Shown: positions 1 through 6,387 of the stretch, one piece after another
How the letters are laid out: each line of letters opens with the position of its first letter
Position numbering within the stretch: position 1 is the first letter of the stretch
DNA from: Sphingomonas sp.
GTDB lineage: Bacteria > Pseudomonadota > Alphaproteobacteria > Sphingomonadales > Sphingomonadaceae
Length of the DNA stretch: 6,840 bases
Reading direction: 5' to 3'
Assembly: GCA_013822915.1 (NCBI GenBank)
Contig: PNLG01000259.1
Location: forward strand, 1 to 6,840
Notes under the pieces: generated by a model
What the model was told of the DNA's origin: nothing
The model's input: the letters and a program-made list of their open reading frames with translations, nothing else
Database searches by the model: none
Program-made: the position numbers and the translations under genes

Positions 1-1196
1 AGCCACTCGAACGGGCCATAGTGGAATCGCGCCAGCCATGGCTTTGACCACAACAGGATCAGCGCCCATACCGCGAATACGACGAGATAAAGCTCGGCAC
101 GCCCCAGATAGCCAAAAAACCCAAGGCCATAGCCGTTGAAAAAGCTGGTGCACAAAATCGTCGTCATCAGATAATTGGTAAACGCCATCCGCCCCGCCGC
201 CGCCAGCCGATCGGTCAGCCATCCGCGCCCGCGCGCGAGCAGGATGATGAGGCTCGCCCAGCCCATGATCATCAGCGGCCGAAACGGCATCGCCAGCAAC
301 AGCACGCCTAGCGCGATCGCAAACGCGCTGAAGCCCGCGCTCGCGACGAACCAGCCGATCGCGGCATAGGCGGGAATCCCGATGCCAAAACCGATCATCA
401 GCCAGCGGCGATAGCGCGCGACCGGCCATACACCGCGCAACATCCCGCTTTTGAACAGCGCCATGCCGAGCAGCATATAGGCGAGCGTTTCCATCCCCAC
501 CGCGAACAGCGCGCCAAGCACGGGGGTCGCACCGTCCTCTGCACGCTTGGCCAGCGCATCGGTAAAGCTACCGCGATAGGCCGCCAGCTCGCTTGCGATT
601 TCCTTGGGCTCGGGCTTGCCAAAGCTGTTCTCGAAATTCTGCCGCGCTTCGATCGCCTCGGCCGTTGCGTTCGGTCGGCTTGCGTCTGCCGCGTTCATCG
701 CGACCGCGACGGGCAGGCCGGCCAGCAACAAGGTCTGCACCGCGATCAGTGTGATCGCCAATCTTACCAATGCGGTGATATCCCACGCGCGAAACAGGAA
801 CAGGAACATGCCGATGAGCGCATAATGGTTCAAAATGTCGCCCCACCAGAACAGATAGAGGTGAAGCAGGCCAAACACCAAAAGCCAAGCCATGCGCGCA
901 TAATGGATCCGGGCCGCACTTTGCTCCTGCGCCTCGGCCCGCTCGATCACCAGCAATGCCGACGCGCCGAACAGGAAGGAAAACAGCCCGCGCATCTTGC
1001 CGTCGAACAGGACGAAATTGACCAGATAGGCGATCAGATCAACGCCGGTATCGCCGCCATAGGCGCGCGGGTTGAAATAGGCGGCCTGGGGCATGCCAAA
1101 GGCGACGATGTTCATCGTCAAAATGCCCATCACCGCCACGCCGCGCACGATGTCGAGCGTGGCGATACGATCGGCTGGCTGGTCGGCATTGGTCAT
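1..1196 (-). CDS. DUF418 family multi-pass inner-membrane protein (3' end cut by window edge)
   Basis: An open frame runs from an ATG at 1196 through 398 codons to the left edge without a stop. The N-terminus has the family signature: LDIVRGVAVMGI at residues 14-25, MNIVAFGMP at 28-36, then a YFNP/YGG segment at about 40-48 and FDGKMRGLFSFLFGASA at 64-80. Many hydrophobic helices follow (roughly 72-86, 102-119, 122-137, 144-168, 225-247, 265-312, 340-352, 366-384). A hydrophilic stretch at about 170-222 is probably a large loop. The C-terminal half carries the DUF418 domain proper, with GRMAFTNYL near 335-343 and a terminal YGPFEW. Since family members usually end soon after that motif, only a few to about 20 residues are probably missing. 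A GGGGGA sequence about 8 bases upstream supports the start. The molecular function of DUF418/YeiB-like proteins is not established; transport or envelope roles have been suggested. The gene lies 55 bp after the DUF3052 gene, and an inverted repeat in that gap may control it. Confidence 0.93.
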   Translation of the reverse strand, partial: MTNADQPADRIATLDIVRGVAVMGILTMNIVAFGMPQAAYFNPRAYGGDTGVDLIAYLVNFVLFDGKMRGLFSFLFGASALLVIERAEAQEQSAARIHYARMAWLLVFGLLHLYLFWWGDILNHYALIGMFLFLFRAWDITALVRLAITLIAVQTLLLAGLPVAVAMNAADASRPNATAEAIEARQNFENSFGKPEPKEIASELAAYRGSFTDALAKRAEDGATPVLGALFAVGMETLAYMLLGMALFKSGMLRGVWPVARYRRWLMIGFGIGIPAYAAIGWFVASAGFSAFAIALGVLLLAMPFRPLMIMGWASLIILLARGRGWLTDRLAAAGRMAFTNYLMTTILCTSFFNGYGLGFFGYLGRAELYLVVFAVWALILLWSKPWLARFHYGPFEW

Positions 1197-1220
1197 GCGG
1201 CGTTCCCCCGGCGCAGTCAG

Positions 1221-1244
1221 TGTGTAGTGCTAGAGCAACACACA
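1221..1244. promoter_or_regulatory. Imperfect 24-bp inverted repeat, possible operator for the DUF418 gene
   Basis: The left arm TGTGTAGTGCT (1221-1231) and the right arm AGCAACACACA (1234-1244) pair at 9 of 11 positions around a 2-bp centre. The repeat sits in the 55-bp gap between the DUF3052 stop and the DUF418 start, 25 bp before that start codon. Short-spaced inverted repeats of this size in a leader are typical of dimeric repressors such as TetR-type regulators. No run of T follows on either strand, so an intrinsic terminator is unlikely. No regulator gene lies in the window, so the binding protein is unknown, and I could not place a convincing -35/-10 pair around the repeat. Confidence 0.4.
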
Positions 1245-1251
1245 AAGGCCG

Positions 1252-1662
1252 TCAACGCGCGCTGCGGCGGATCATCAGCTTCAGTCCCGACCAGATGGAG
1301 TCCACCGCGCAAACCTTGGTATCGACAAAGCCGGTGGGCAGTGCTGCGTCGCGGATCACGTCTTCGGTGATGTCGGTCGGCATTTTCGATGCCTTTTTGG
1401 GCCACGACACCCATAGAAATCCGCTCGGCACCAATAGCGGGCGGATGGTGGCAATTGCGGTATCGAGCGCGTCGCGCCGGGTGACGAAGATGTGTGCGGC
1501 CTCCATCCCGGGCGCGGGCGCGGGCAGTTCATCGACACCGATGGCCGCGGGGTCAATCTCTGCCCGCACGCTGTCGGGCATCGCCGGGTCGAGCCATAGC
1601 CGCATGCCGGGCGTGTATCCGAGCTTTTTTGCCAGCGGCGTGCCCGAATAGCCGGCGGTCAA
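1252..1662 (-). CDS. DUF3052 family protein (136 aa)
   Basis: This small soluble protein belongs to the DUF3052 family, whose biochemical role is unknown. The family pattern is clear throughout: YSGTPLAKKLG at residues 5-15, a predicted small alpha/beta core, WVSWPKKASK at 84-93, DITEDVIRD at 97-105 and VDTKVCAVDSIWSGLKL at 113-129. I see no signal peptide or membrane segment. I chose the TTG at 1662-1660 as the start because it gives the usual N-terminus, M-TAGYSGTPLAKKLG, and overlaps the nitroreductase stop by 4 bp (TTGA), implying translational coupling. The frame stays open further upstream to an ATG at 1785. Those extra 41 residues are arginine/cysteine-rich, unlike the family, and lie entirely antisense-free inside the nitroreductase gene in another frame, so I treat them as read-through. 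The length fits the family. Any functional link to the nitroreductase is only suggested by the overlap. Confidence 0.9.
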   Translation of the reverse strand: MTAGYSGTPLAKKLGYTPGMRLWLDPAMPDSVRAEIDPAAIGVDELPAPAPGMEAAHIFVTRRDALDTAIATIRPLLVPSGFLWVSWPKKASKMPTDITEDVIRDAALPTGFVDTKVCAVDSIWSGLKLMIRRSAR

Positions 1663-2333
1663 AGCCAGCTCGTAATCTGCGCCAGTGGCTTCTTGCGGAG
1701 TGCATGGGCGGGGACAGTGGCATCCGCGGCGGCGTGGCCGGCCACCACGATCATCACCGGCTTTTCGCTGGTCGGGCGCTCGCACACCCGGTTCAGGAAC
1801 CCCATCGGATTGGGGGTATGGGTGAGCGTGACGATATTGGCGGCGTGGAGCGCGGACAGCAGAAAGCCGGTCGCGATGCCCACGCTTTCATTGACATAGT
1901 AATTCTGCTTGTCGTCGCCGGGTTCGATCCCGCCGCGCCGCTGCCCGAAAATCACGATCAGCCAGGGTGCGACCTCCAGATAGGATTTGTCGGCGTCGGT
2001 GCCGAGCGGGGCGAGCGCGTCGAGCCACTCGTCGCCCGCCTTGCCCGCGTAGAAGGCGCGCTCCTCCTCTTCGGCGGCGGCGCGGATTTCGGCCTTTAGC
2101 GCGGGCGAGGCAATGACGGCGAAGTGCCAGGGTTGGTGATTGGCCCCCGATGGCGCGGTGCCCGCCGCCTCGATCGCGGCTTCGATCACGGCGCGGGGAA
2201 CGGGCCGGTCGTTGAAATAGCGGCAAGTGCGGCGGGTGCGCATCGTGTCGCGAAATGCGGCGGCGCGGGCGATGCGCGCCGCATCGTCTATCGGCGCAAG
2301 GCCGGGCCAGGGCAGGGCTTCATGGTCGATCAT
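1659..2333 (-). CDS. Nitroreductase-fold flavoprotein, iodotyrosine deiodinase (IYD)-like
   Basis: This 224-residue protein belongs to the FMN-dependent nitroreductase superfamily and most resembles the IYD branch. Visible landmarks are RRTCRYF (34-40, start of the FMN phosphate-binding region), GTAPSGANHQPW (58-69), EEEERAFY (88-95), K116 in DKSYLEVAPW, YYVNESVGIATG (145-156), LTHTPNPM (170-177) and RPTSEKP (186-192). It aligns without gaps to remembered mammalian IYD from EEEE to the VAP/TAP segment. E91, Y95 and K116 fall exactly on the Glu-Tyr-Lys triad that holds the amino acid part of the halotyrosine (spacings 4 and 21). IYD enzymes catalyse reductive dehalogenation of halotyrosines. 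Whether this one does so, or reduces another phenol or nitroaromatic, cannot be told from sequence. It appears cytosolic, with no anchor. The ATG at 2333 has GAGG about 7 bases upstream. The gene starts 50 bp after the end of purL and overlaps DUF3052 by 4 bp. Confidence 0.93.
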   Translation of the reverse strand: MIDHEALPWPGLAPIDDAARIARAAAFRDTMRTRRTCRYFNDRPVPRAVIEAAIEAAGTAPSGANHQPWHFAVIASPALKAEIRAAAEEEERAFYAGKAGDEWLDALAPLGTDADKSYLEVAPWLIVIFGQRRGGIEPGDDKQNYYVNESVGIATGFLLSALHAANIVTLTHTPNPMGFLNRVCERPTSEKPVMIVVAGHAAADATVPAHALRKKPLAQITSWL

Positions 2334-2383
2334 GGCCGCCTCGATGCGCCGATCGGCGGCTTATCGCAAGATGGCGTCGCCGC

Positions 2384-4618
2384 CTATGAAGTGCTGGCCG
2401 ATCCCATCAGTTCGGGGAAAAAGCGCTGATGTGCCGTGCGCAACTCGTCGAGCGTCACGACATGGTCGGTCGCCGGGCATTCGACGATGATCCGCTTGGC
2501 AATGGTGCGGCCGATCCGCTCCACCTTGACGCCCGCGTCGAGCGAGCCGTGCAGGAACTCGCTCAATTGCTCATCGCGCACGGTCGCGACATAAAGCCCC
2601 TGGTCCTCGGCGAAGTAAGTCGCGGCGAGGCCGTTGGGCTGCGGCGCGGACAGCATCGCTCCGATACCGCCCGCCAGTGCCATTTCGGCGACCGCGACTA
2701 ACAGGCCGCCGTCCGCCACATCATGCACCGCGCTCAGCGCACCCCGTTCGATCCAGTGGCGCACAAACTCGCCACTCGCGCGTTCAGCGGCGAGGTCGAC
2801 GCGCGGCGGCGGCCCTTCCTCGCGGCCATGGCATTCGCGCAGCCATAGCGACTGGCCCAGATGGTGGCGCGGCTCGCCGATCAGCACGATGACATCGCCA
2901 GTGCCCTTGAACGCGATCGTCGCCGATTTCGTCCAATCTTCGATCAGGCCGACGCCGCCAATCGCGGGGGTGGGCAAAATCGCGCTGCCCGACCCGTCCT
3001 CATTCTTGGTTTCGTTGTAGAGCGACACATTGCCGCTGACGATCGGGAAGTCGAGCGCGCGGCATGCCGCCGCCATCCCGTCGATACAACCGACGAACTG
3101 GCCCATGATTTCGGGGCGCTGGGGGTTGCCGAAATTCATGCAGTCGGTGGTGGCAAGCGGCACCGCGCCGACCGCGCATAAATTGCGATATGCCTCCGCA
3201 ATCGCCTGCTTCCCGCCCTCCACTGGATCGGCAAAGCAATAGCGCGGGGTGCAATCGGTGGTGATCGCCAGCGCCTTTTGCGTGCCGTGTATGCGCACCA
3301 CCGCGGCATCGCCACCGGGGGGCTGGAGCGTGTCGCCGCCCACTTTCTGGTCATACTGTTCCCAGATCCAGCGGCGGCTGGCGAGATCAGGCGAGGCCAT
3401 CAGCGTGAGCAGGTCGGCGGCGACGTCGCGCGTCTCCGGCACATTGACGAGCGCCTTGGCGGGCGGCGTCGGTACCCATGGCCGGTCGTAAAGCGGGGCG
3501 GCATCCGCCAGCGGCCCGAGCGGAATGTCGGCCACCGTCTCGCCGTGATGAACGAGCACCATCCGGCCCGTATCGGTCACTTCGCCGATCACGGCGAAGT
3601 CGAGCTGCCATTTGCGGAAAATGGCCTGGGCAAAATCCTCGCGGCCCGGCTTTAACACCATCAGCATCCGTTCCTGCGATTCGGACAGCATCATTTCATA
3701 GGCGGTCATGCCGGTCTCGCGGCACGGCACCTTGTCCATGTCGAGCCGGATACCAACGCCGCCCTTTGACGCCATTTCGACGCTGGAACTGGTGAGGCCG
3801 GCGGCGCCCATATCCTGAATGGCGATGATCGCGTCCGACGCCATCAGCTCCAGACACGCCTCGATCAACAGCTTTTCGGTGAAGGGATCGCCGACCTGAA
3901 CGGTCGGGCGCTTTTCGTCCGAATCGCTGTCAAAATCGGCAGACGCCATGGTGGCGCCGTGTATGCCGTCGCGCCCGGTTTTGGAGCCGACATAAACAAT
4001 CGGATTGCCGACGCCGGAGGCCGCCGAGTAGAAAATCTTGTCCTGCTCAGCGATGCCGACGGTCATCGCGTTGACCAGGATATTGCCGTCATAGGCCGTG
4101 TGGAAATTCACCTCGCCGCCAACGGTCGGCACGCCCACGCAATTGCCATAGCCGCCAATGCCGTGGACGACGCCTGCGATCAGGTGGCGCATTTTCGGGT
4201 GGTCGGGGCGGCCAAAGCGCAGCGCGTTCATGTTCGCAACCGGCCGCGCGCCCATGGTGAACACGTCGCGCAAAATGCCGCCAACCCCGGTCGCTGCCCC
4301 TTGATAGGGTTCGATGTAGCTGGGGTGGTTGTGGCTTTCCATCTTGAAGATCGCGGCCAGTTTCGTGCGGTCCGGCCCTTCGCCAATGTCGATGACGCCT
4401 GCATTTTCGCCGGGGCCGCAAATGACTTGTGGGCCGGTGGTGGGGAGCTTTTTCAGGTGGATGCGGCTGGATTTATAACTGCAATGCTCAGACCACATGA
4501 CCGAGAAAATACCAAGTTCGGTCAAGTTCGGCGCGCGGCCCATCGCGTCGACGACGCGGGCATATTCTTCTGGCGACAACCCGTGCTGGGCGACGATTTC
4601 CGGCGTGATCTGGCTCAT
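2384..4618 (-). CDS. purL: Phosphoribosylformylglycinamidine synthase subunit PurL (small form)
   Basis: PurL catalyses the fourth step of de novo purine synthesis, the ATP-dependent conversion of FGAR to FGAM, using ammonia from the glutaminase PurQ with PurS bridging them. At 744 residues this is the small bacterial form, with no fused glutaminase domain. The pseudo-duplicated AIRS-like layout is visible. The first half has SEHCSY (43-48, containing the likely catalytic His45), KMESHNHPS (92-100, metal and nucleotide site), GAATGVGGILRD (107-118) and QDMGAAGLTSS (268-278). The second half has TTDCTPRYC (453-461), SGNVSLYNET (528-537) and VHDVADGGLL (631-640). All motifs are intact, with no frameshift. 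The ATG at 4618 begins the family-typical MSQITPEIVAQHGLSPEEY and has GGGG just upstream. No purS or purQ lies in the window, so those partners must be encoded elsewhere. PurL is the first gene of its strand here, and a divergent lipoprotein gene lies upstream. Confidence 0.98.
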   Translation of the reverse strand: MSQITPEIVAQHGLSPEEYARVVDAMGRAPNLTELGIFSVMWSEHCSYKSSRIHLKKLPTTGPQVICGPGENAGVIDIGEGPDRTKLAAIFKMESHNHPSYIEPYQGAATGVGGILRDVFTMGARPVANMNALRFGRPDHPKMRHLIAGVVHGIGGYGNCVGVPTVGGEVNFHTAYDGNILVNAMTVGIAEQDKIFYSAASGVGNPIVYVGSKTGRDGIHGATMASADFDSDSDEKRPTVQVGDPFTEKLLIEACLELMASDAIIAIQDMGAAGLTSSSVEMASKGGVGIRLDMDKVPCRETGMTAYEMMLSESQERMLMVLKPGREDFAQAIFRKWQLDFAVIGEVTDTGRMVLVHHGETVADIPLGPLADAAPLYDRPWVPTPPAKALVNVPETRDVAADLLTLMASPDLASRRWIWEQYDQKVGGDTLQPPGGDAAVVRIHGTQKALAITTDCTPRYCFADPVEGGKQAIAEAYRNLCAVGAVPLATTDCMNFGNPQRPEIMGQFVGCIDGMAAACRALDFPIVSGNVSLYNETKNEDGSGSAILPTPAIGGVGLIEDWTKSATIAFKGTGDVIVLIGEPRHHLGQSLWLRECHGREEGPPPRVDLAAERASGEFVRHWIERGALSAVHDVADGGLLVAVAEMALAGGIGAMLSAPQPNGLAATYFAEDQGLYVATVRDEQLSEFLHGSLDAGVKVERIGRTIAKRIIVECPATDHVVTLDELRTAHQRFFPELMGSASTS

Positions 4619-4621
4619 GGC

Positions 4622-4637
4622 CCCGCGCTTTAGCGGG
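4622..4637 (-). promoter_or_regulatory. Small hairpin in the purL leader covering the ribosome-binding region
   Basis: On the coding strand the 16 bases CCCGCTAAAGCGCGGG can fold as a 5-bp stem CCCGC/GCGGG with a 6-base loop. The 3' arm includes the G-rich stretch that would serve as the purL ribosome-binding site, 4 bases before the ATG. It might damp translation initiation. It is too short to be called a riboswitch, and in DNA this GC-rich a stem of this size can occur by chance. Confidence 0.25.
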
Positions 4638-4663
4638 ACTCGATCGCTGCGTCACCCTGTCCG

Positions 4664-4690
4664 ATTTTACGATGGGTGCGATCTTGTCAC
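4664..4690 (-). promoter_or_regulatory. Candidate sigma70-type promoter for purL
   Basis: On the minus strand, GTGACA (4690-4685) lies 15 bp from TAAAAT (4669-4664). These differ from TTGACA and TATAAT by one base each, but the spacer is shorter than the optimal 17 bp. Transcription would start near 4657, giving a leader of about 40 bases. It is the only A/T-rich -10-like hexamer upstream of purL within the 115-bp divergent spacer. Some other alphaproteobacterial promoters also deviate from the E. coli consensus, so the assignment is tentative. Confidence 0.35.
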
Positions 4691-4720
4691 CGGGGTGTGC
4701 GGGTGGCAGTTTCGCCGCAA

Positions 4721-4726
4721 GGGAGG
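4721..4726 (+). promoter_or_regulatory. Strong ribosome-binding site fixing the GTG start of the propeller lipoprotein
   Basis: GGGAGG at 4721-4726 is a near-ideal Shine-Dalgarno sequence placed 7 bases before the GTG at 4734. It is the best such site in the window and decides the start in favour of GTG, giving a complete lipoprotein signal peptide. I found no convincing promoter for this gene in the 115-bp spacer. Confidence 0.8.
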
Positions 4727-4733
4727 ATAATCG

Positions 4734-5705
4734 GTGCTGACTCGACGCACATTGCTGGGCAGCGTAGGTGCTGCCATGCTGGCGGGGTGTGGCAATGGCC
4801 CGCCCCGGGTCGCCTTGCCCAGCGCCTATCGCTGGGCGCGGCTGACCGCCGCAGGGCCGTTTCGCAAGAGCTATAATTTTCCGGTGCACGTCGCGCCGGA
4901 CGGTCGATTCATGCTGATGCAATCCGAGGGCTGCTGGTCGTCGCGCGATGCGGTGCAGTGGCAGCGCCAGCCGCTGCCCTCCTCGGGATCGAACATGGCC
5001 TATATGCCGACTATTTTTCACGCTGGCGCGGCATGGGCGCTCGGGCGGCATCGGGGCGATTACCTTAACTTCAAGATCGACCCGGCAATCCAGCGCACAA
5101 CGGACTGGGCGACGTGGGAAGCGCTCGGTCAGGCGTCGGGCTTTCCCCAGCTCGTATTTGCGGCATCGACCAGTTTCGACGGTTGGATGTGGATCATCGG
5201 CGGCTACCGCCGGGGTGGGGCCGTGGCAGAGGTGTGGCGATCGCGCGACGGGTTGCATTGGGAAGCCATGCCGCCGCCGCCATGGTCACCGCGCACGGGC
5301 GCCAAGGCCGTGGTGTTTGGCGGGCGCATGCTGGTCATTGGCGGCGGGGAACTTGACGGACCGGCCAGCAACGACATCTGGTCAACCGATGATGGCAAGA
5401 CATGGCGCCGCGACTGTGCGCAGATTGCGCCCGAGCGCCCTGTTGGCTTTGCAGCGCAAGTTTTCGATGATCGGCTGTGGCTGGTGGGCGCGAACCGCTC
5501 CGGTAGTTTTCAAAGCGCGATGCTGGTGTCGGATGACGCGAAACGCTGGCAGCCGGTCAACGCGCCGTGGAGTGCGCGCGGCGGGGTCGCCACTTGGGTC
5601 GATCGGGATCGTCTGTATCTGACGGGGGGCAAGCATTCGCATGTCGACCGCGGCGAAACCGTTTTTGTGTATTCCAACGATGTCTGGGCGATGAGCCGAC
5701 GTTGA
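4734..5705 (+). CDS. Tat-type lipoprotein with a Kelch/Asp-box-like beta-propeller
   Basis: A 323-residue exported protein of unknown function. The N-terminus has twin arginines (TRRTLLG, 3-9), a short hydrophobic stretch and a lipobox LAGC (16-19), so Cys19 is probably lipidated. Gly20 at +2 favours sorting to the outer membrane. The rest is a beta-propeller. Asp-box-like hairpins recur with D72, D124, D172, D220 and D268, each followed four residues later by Trp. The last four Asp are exactly 48 residues apart. The best copy is STDDGKTW (217-224). Kelch-like double glycines occur at 156-157, 203-204 and 298-299, and a VW pair precedes several hairpins. About 290 mature residues at 48 per blade suggest six blades, the final strand being DVW near 316-318. 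The GTG at 4734 is chosen because GGGAGG lies 7 bases upstream and the signal peptide begins there. The gene diverges from purL and converges on the aquaporin gene. No catalytic residues are recognised; substrate or partner binding is possible. Confidence 0.87.
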   Translation: MLTRRTLLGSVGAAMLAGCGNGPPRVALPSAYRWARLTAAGPFRKSYNFPVHVAPDGRFMLMQSEGCWSSRDAVQWQRQPLPSSGSNMAYMPTIFHAGAAWALGRHRGDYLNFKIDPAIQRTTDWATWEALGQASGFPQLVFAASTSFDGWMWIIGGYRRGGAVAEVWRSRDGLHWEAMPPPPWSPRTGAKAVVFGGRMLVIGGGELDGPASNDIWSTDDGKTWRRDCAQIAPERPVGFAAQVFDDRLWLVGANRSGSFQSAMLVSDDAKRWQPVNAPWSARGGVATWVDRDRLYLTGGKHSHVDRGETVFVYSNDVWAMSRR

Positions 5706-5730
5706 CGTGATCGGCTGTCGTCGATCCCGG

Positions 5731-6387
5731 TCAAGTGCGCTGGGTCGGGCCGATCAGCCAGTTTGCAACGCGCGCCCCCGCCCAGGCGCCCGCCACCTGC
5801 GCCACGATAAACTCCGGTGCGTCGATGGCCCGGATGCCCGCAAAGCTGTCAGTCAGCGCGCGGGCGATGGTGATGGCAGGGTTGGCAAAGCTGGTCGATG
5901 AGGTGAACCAATAGCCCGCGACAATCCACAGCGCGACGAGTGCGGGCAACGCGTCTGCCCGCTGGCGGCTGCCGATGGCGATGGTGAACAACAGGCCAAA
6001 GGTCGCGACGAATTCGCCAATCCATTGCCCCGCGCCGGTGCGCACTTTGCTGCTCAGCTCGAACAGCGGCATGTCGAACATCGCGTGCACGATCAGCACG
6101 CCCGCAATCCCGCCGATCATTTGCGCGGCGATATAGGGCAGCCACTGCCGCCGCTCGCTTAGCATCAGGGTCACCGCCGGGTTGAACTGCGCGCCTGAAA
6201 TCGGCCCAAGCAGGGTAATCAGCACAAACAGCACCGCGCCGGTCGCGGCGGTATTGGCGAGCAGGGCAACGGCATCATTGCCGCCCGCCAGTCGCTGCGC
6301 CATCACGCCCGATCCGACGACGGTTGCAAACAGGACCAGCGAACCAATCGCTTCTGCCGCCAGTGCGCGGGGCGTGGCGGTGCTCAC
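5731..6387 (-). CDS. Aquaporin-family channel, AqpS-like (probable arsenite/metalloid channel)
   Basis: This 218-residue major intrinsic protein has six hydrophobic helices and two half-helix loops with FNPAVT (68-73) and ANPAIT (168-173). Aligning to E. coli AqpZ by the NPA motifs places the constriction (ar/R filter) residues at Thr49, Ala157, Ser166 and Ile172, where AqpZ has Phe43, His174, Thr183 and Arg189. The filter arginine is thus absent and the pore should be wider and less polar than a water channel. Fit with aquaglyceroporin-like AqpS channels of rhizobial arsenic operons is good, and the adjoining arsC supports arsenite as the substrate. I took the GTG at 6387-6385 as the start because it overlaps the arsC stop (GTGA, 4 bp), giving a short N-terminus before the first helix. 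The frame continues upstream to an ATG at 6420, which would add 11 residues buried in arsC. Acting in the inner membrane, it would let arsenite flow down its gradient. Glycerol or other small solutes remain possible. Confidence 0.93.
   Translation of the reverse strand: MSTATPRALAAEAIGSLVLFATVVGSGVMAQRLAGGNDAVALLANTAATGAVLFVLITLLGPISGAQFNPAVTLMLSERRQWLPYIAAQMIGGIAGVLIVHAMFDMPLFELSSKVRTGAGQWIGEFVATFGLLFTIAIGSRQRADALPALVALWIVAGYWFTSSTSFANPAITIARALTDSFAGIRAIDAPEFIVAQVAGAWAGARVANWLIGPTQRT

Noticed and set aside
1..1196. A frameshift or pseudogene in the DUF418 gene, considered because it is cut at the window edge
   Set aside because: Reading the frame codon by codon shows 398 continuous codons with family motifs from N-terminus to the final YGPFEW, so it is only cut by the window.
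825..1370. A 181-codon plus-strand open frame opposite the DUF418 gene
   Set aside because: It runs antisense to the conserved DUF418 N-terminus and across the regulatory spacer, with a product of unnatural composition.
1494..2099. A 201-codon plus-strand open frame opposite the nitroreductase and DUF3052 genes
   Set aside because: Both minus-strand genes are clear family members, while the antisense product has no recognisable domain.
2347..2358. Perfect 12-bp palindrome CGCCGATCGGCG between purL and the nitroreductase gene
   Set aside because: CGATCG-centred palindromes are frequent in this kind of genome, it has no loop to form a hairpin, and it is not placed like an operator with a promoter nearby.
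3959..4633. A 224-codon plus-strand open frame antisense to the start of purL
   Set aside because: It mirrors a highly conserved PurL region in a GC-rich genome, where antisense frames stay open by codon bias. Its product resembles no family and it has no ribosome-binding site.
4651..4697. GTCACC repeated at 4651 and 4687, and the tight CACC-GG-GGTG repeat at 4688-4697, as a possible regulator site in the divergent spacer
   Set aside because: The units are only 4-6 bp and GC-rich, so chance occurrence is likely. No regulator or conserved context supports them.
4488..5258. A 256-codon minus-strand open frame spanning the purL start and the propeller gene antisense
   Set aside because: It overlaps two well-supported genes and the divergent spacer, and its arginine/proline-rich product is typical of a shadow frame.
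5706..5730. Possible bidirectional terminator between the convergent lipoprotein and aquaporin genes (GATCG at 5709-5713, CGATC at 5722-5726)
   Set aside because: The stem is only 5 bp with an 8-base loop and no T-run on either side, so it is not a credible intrinsic terminator.
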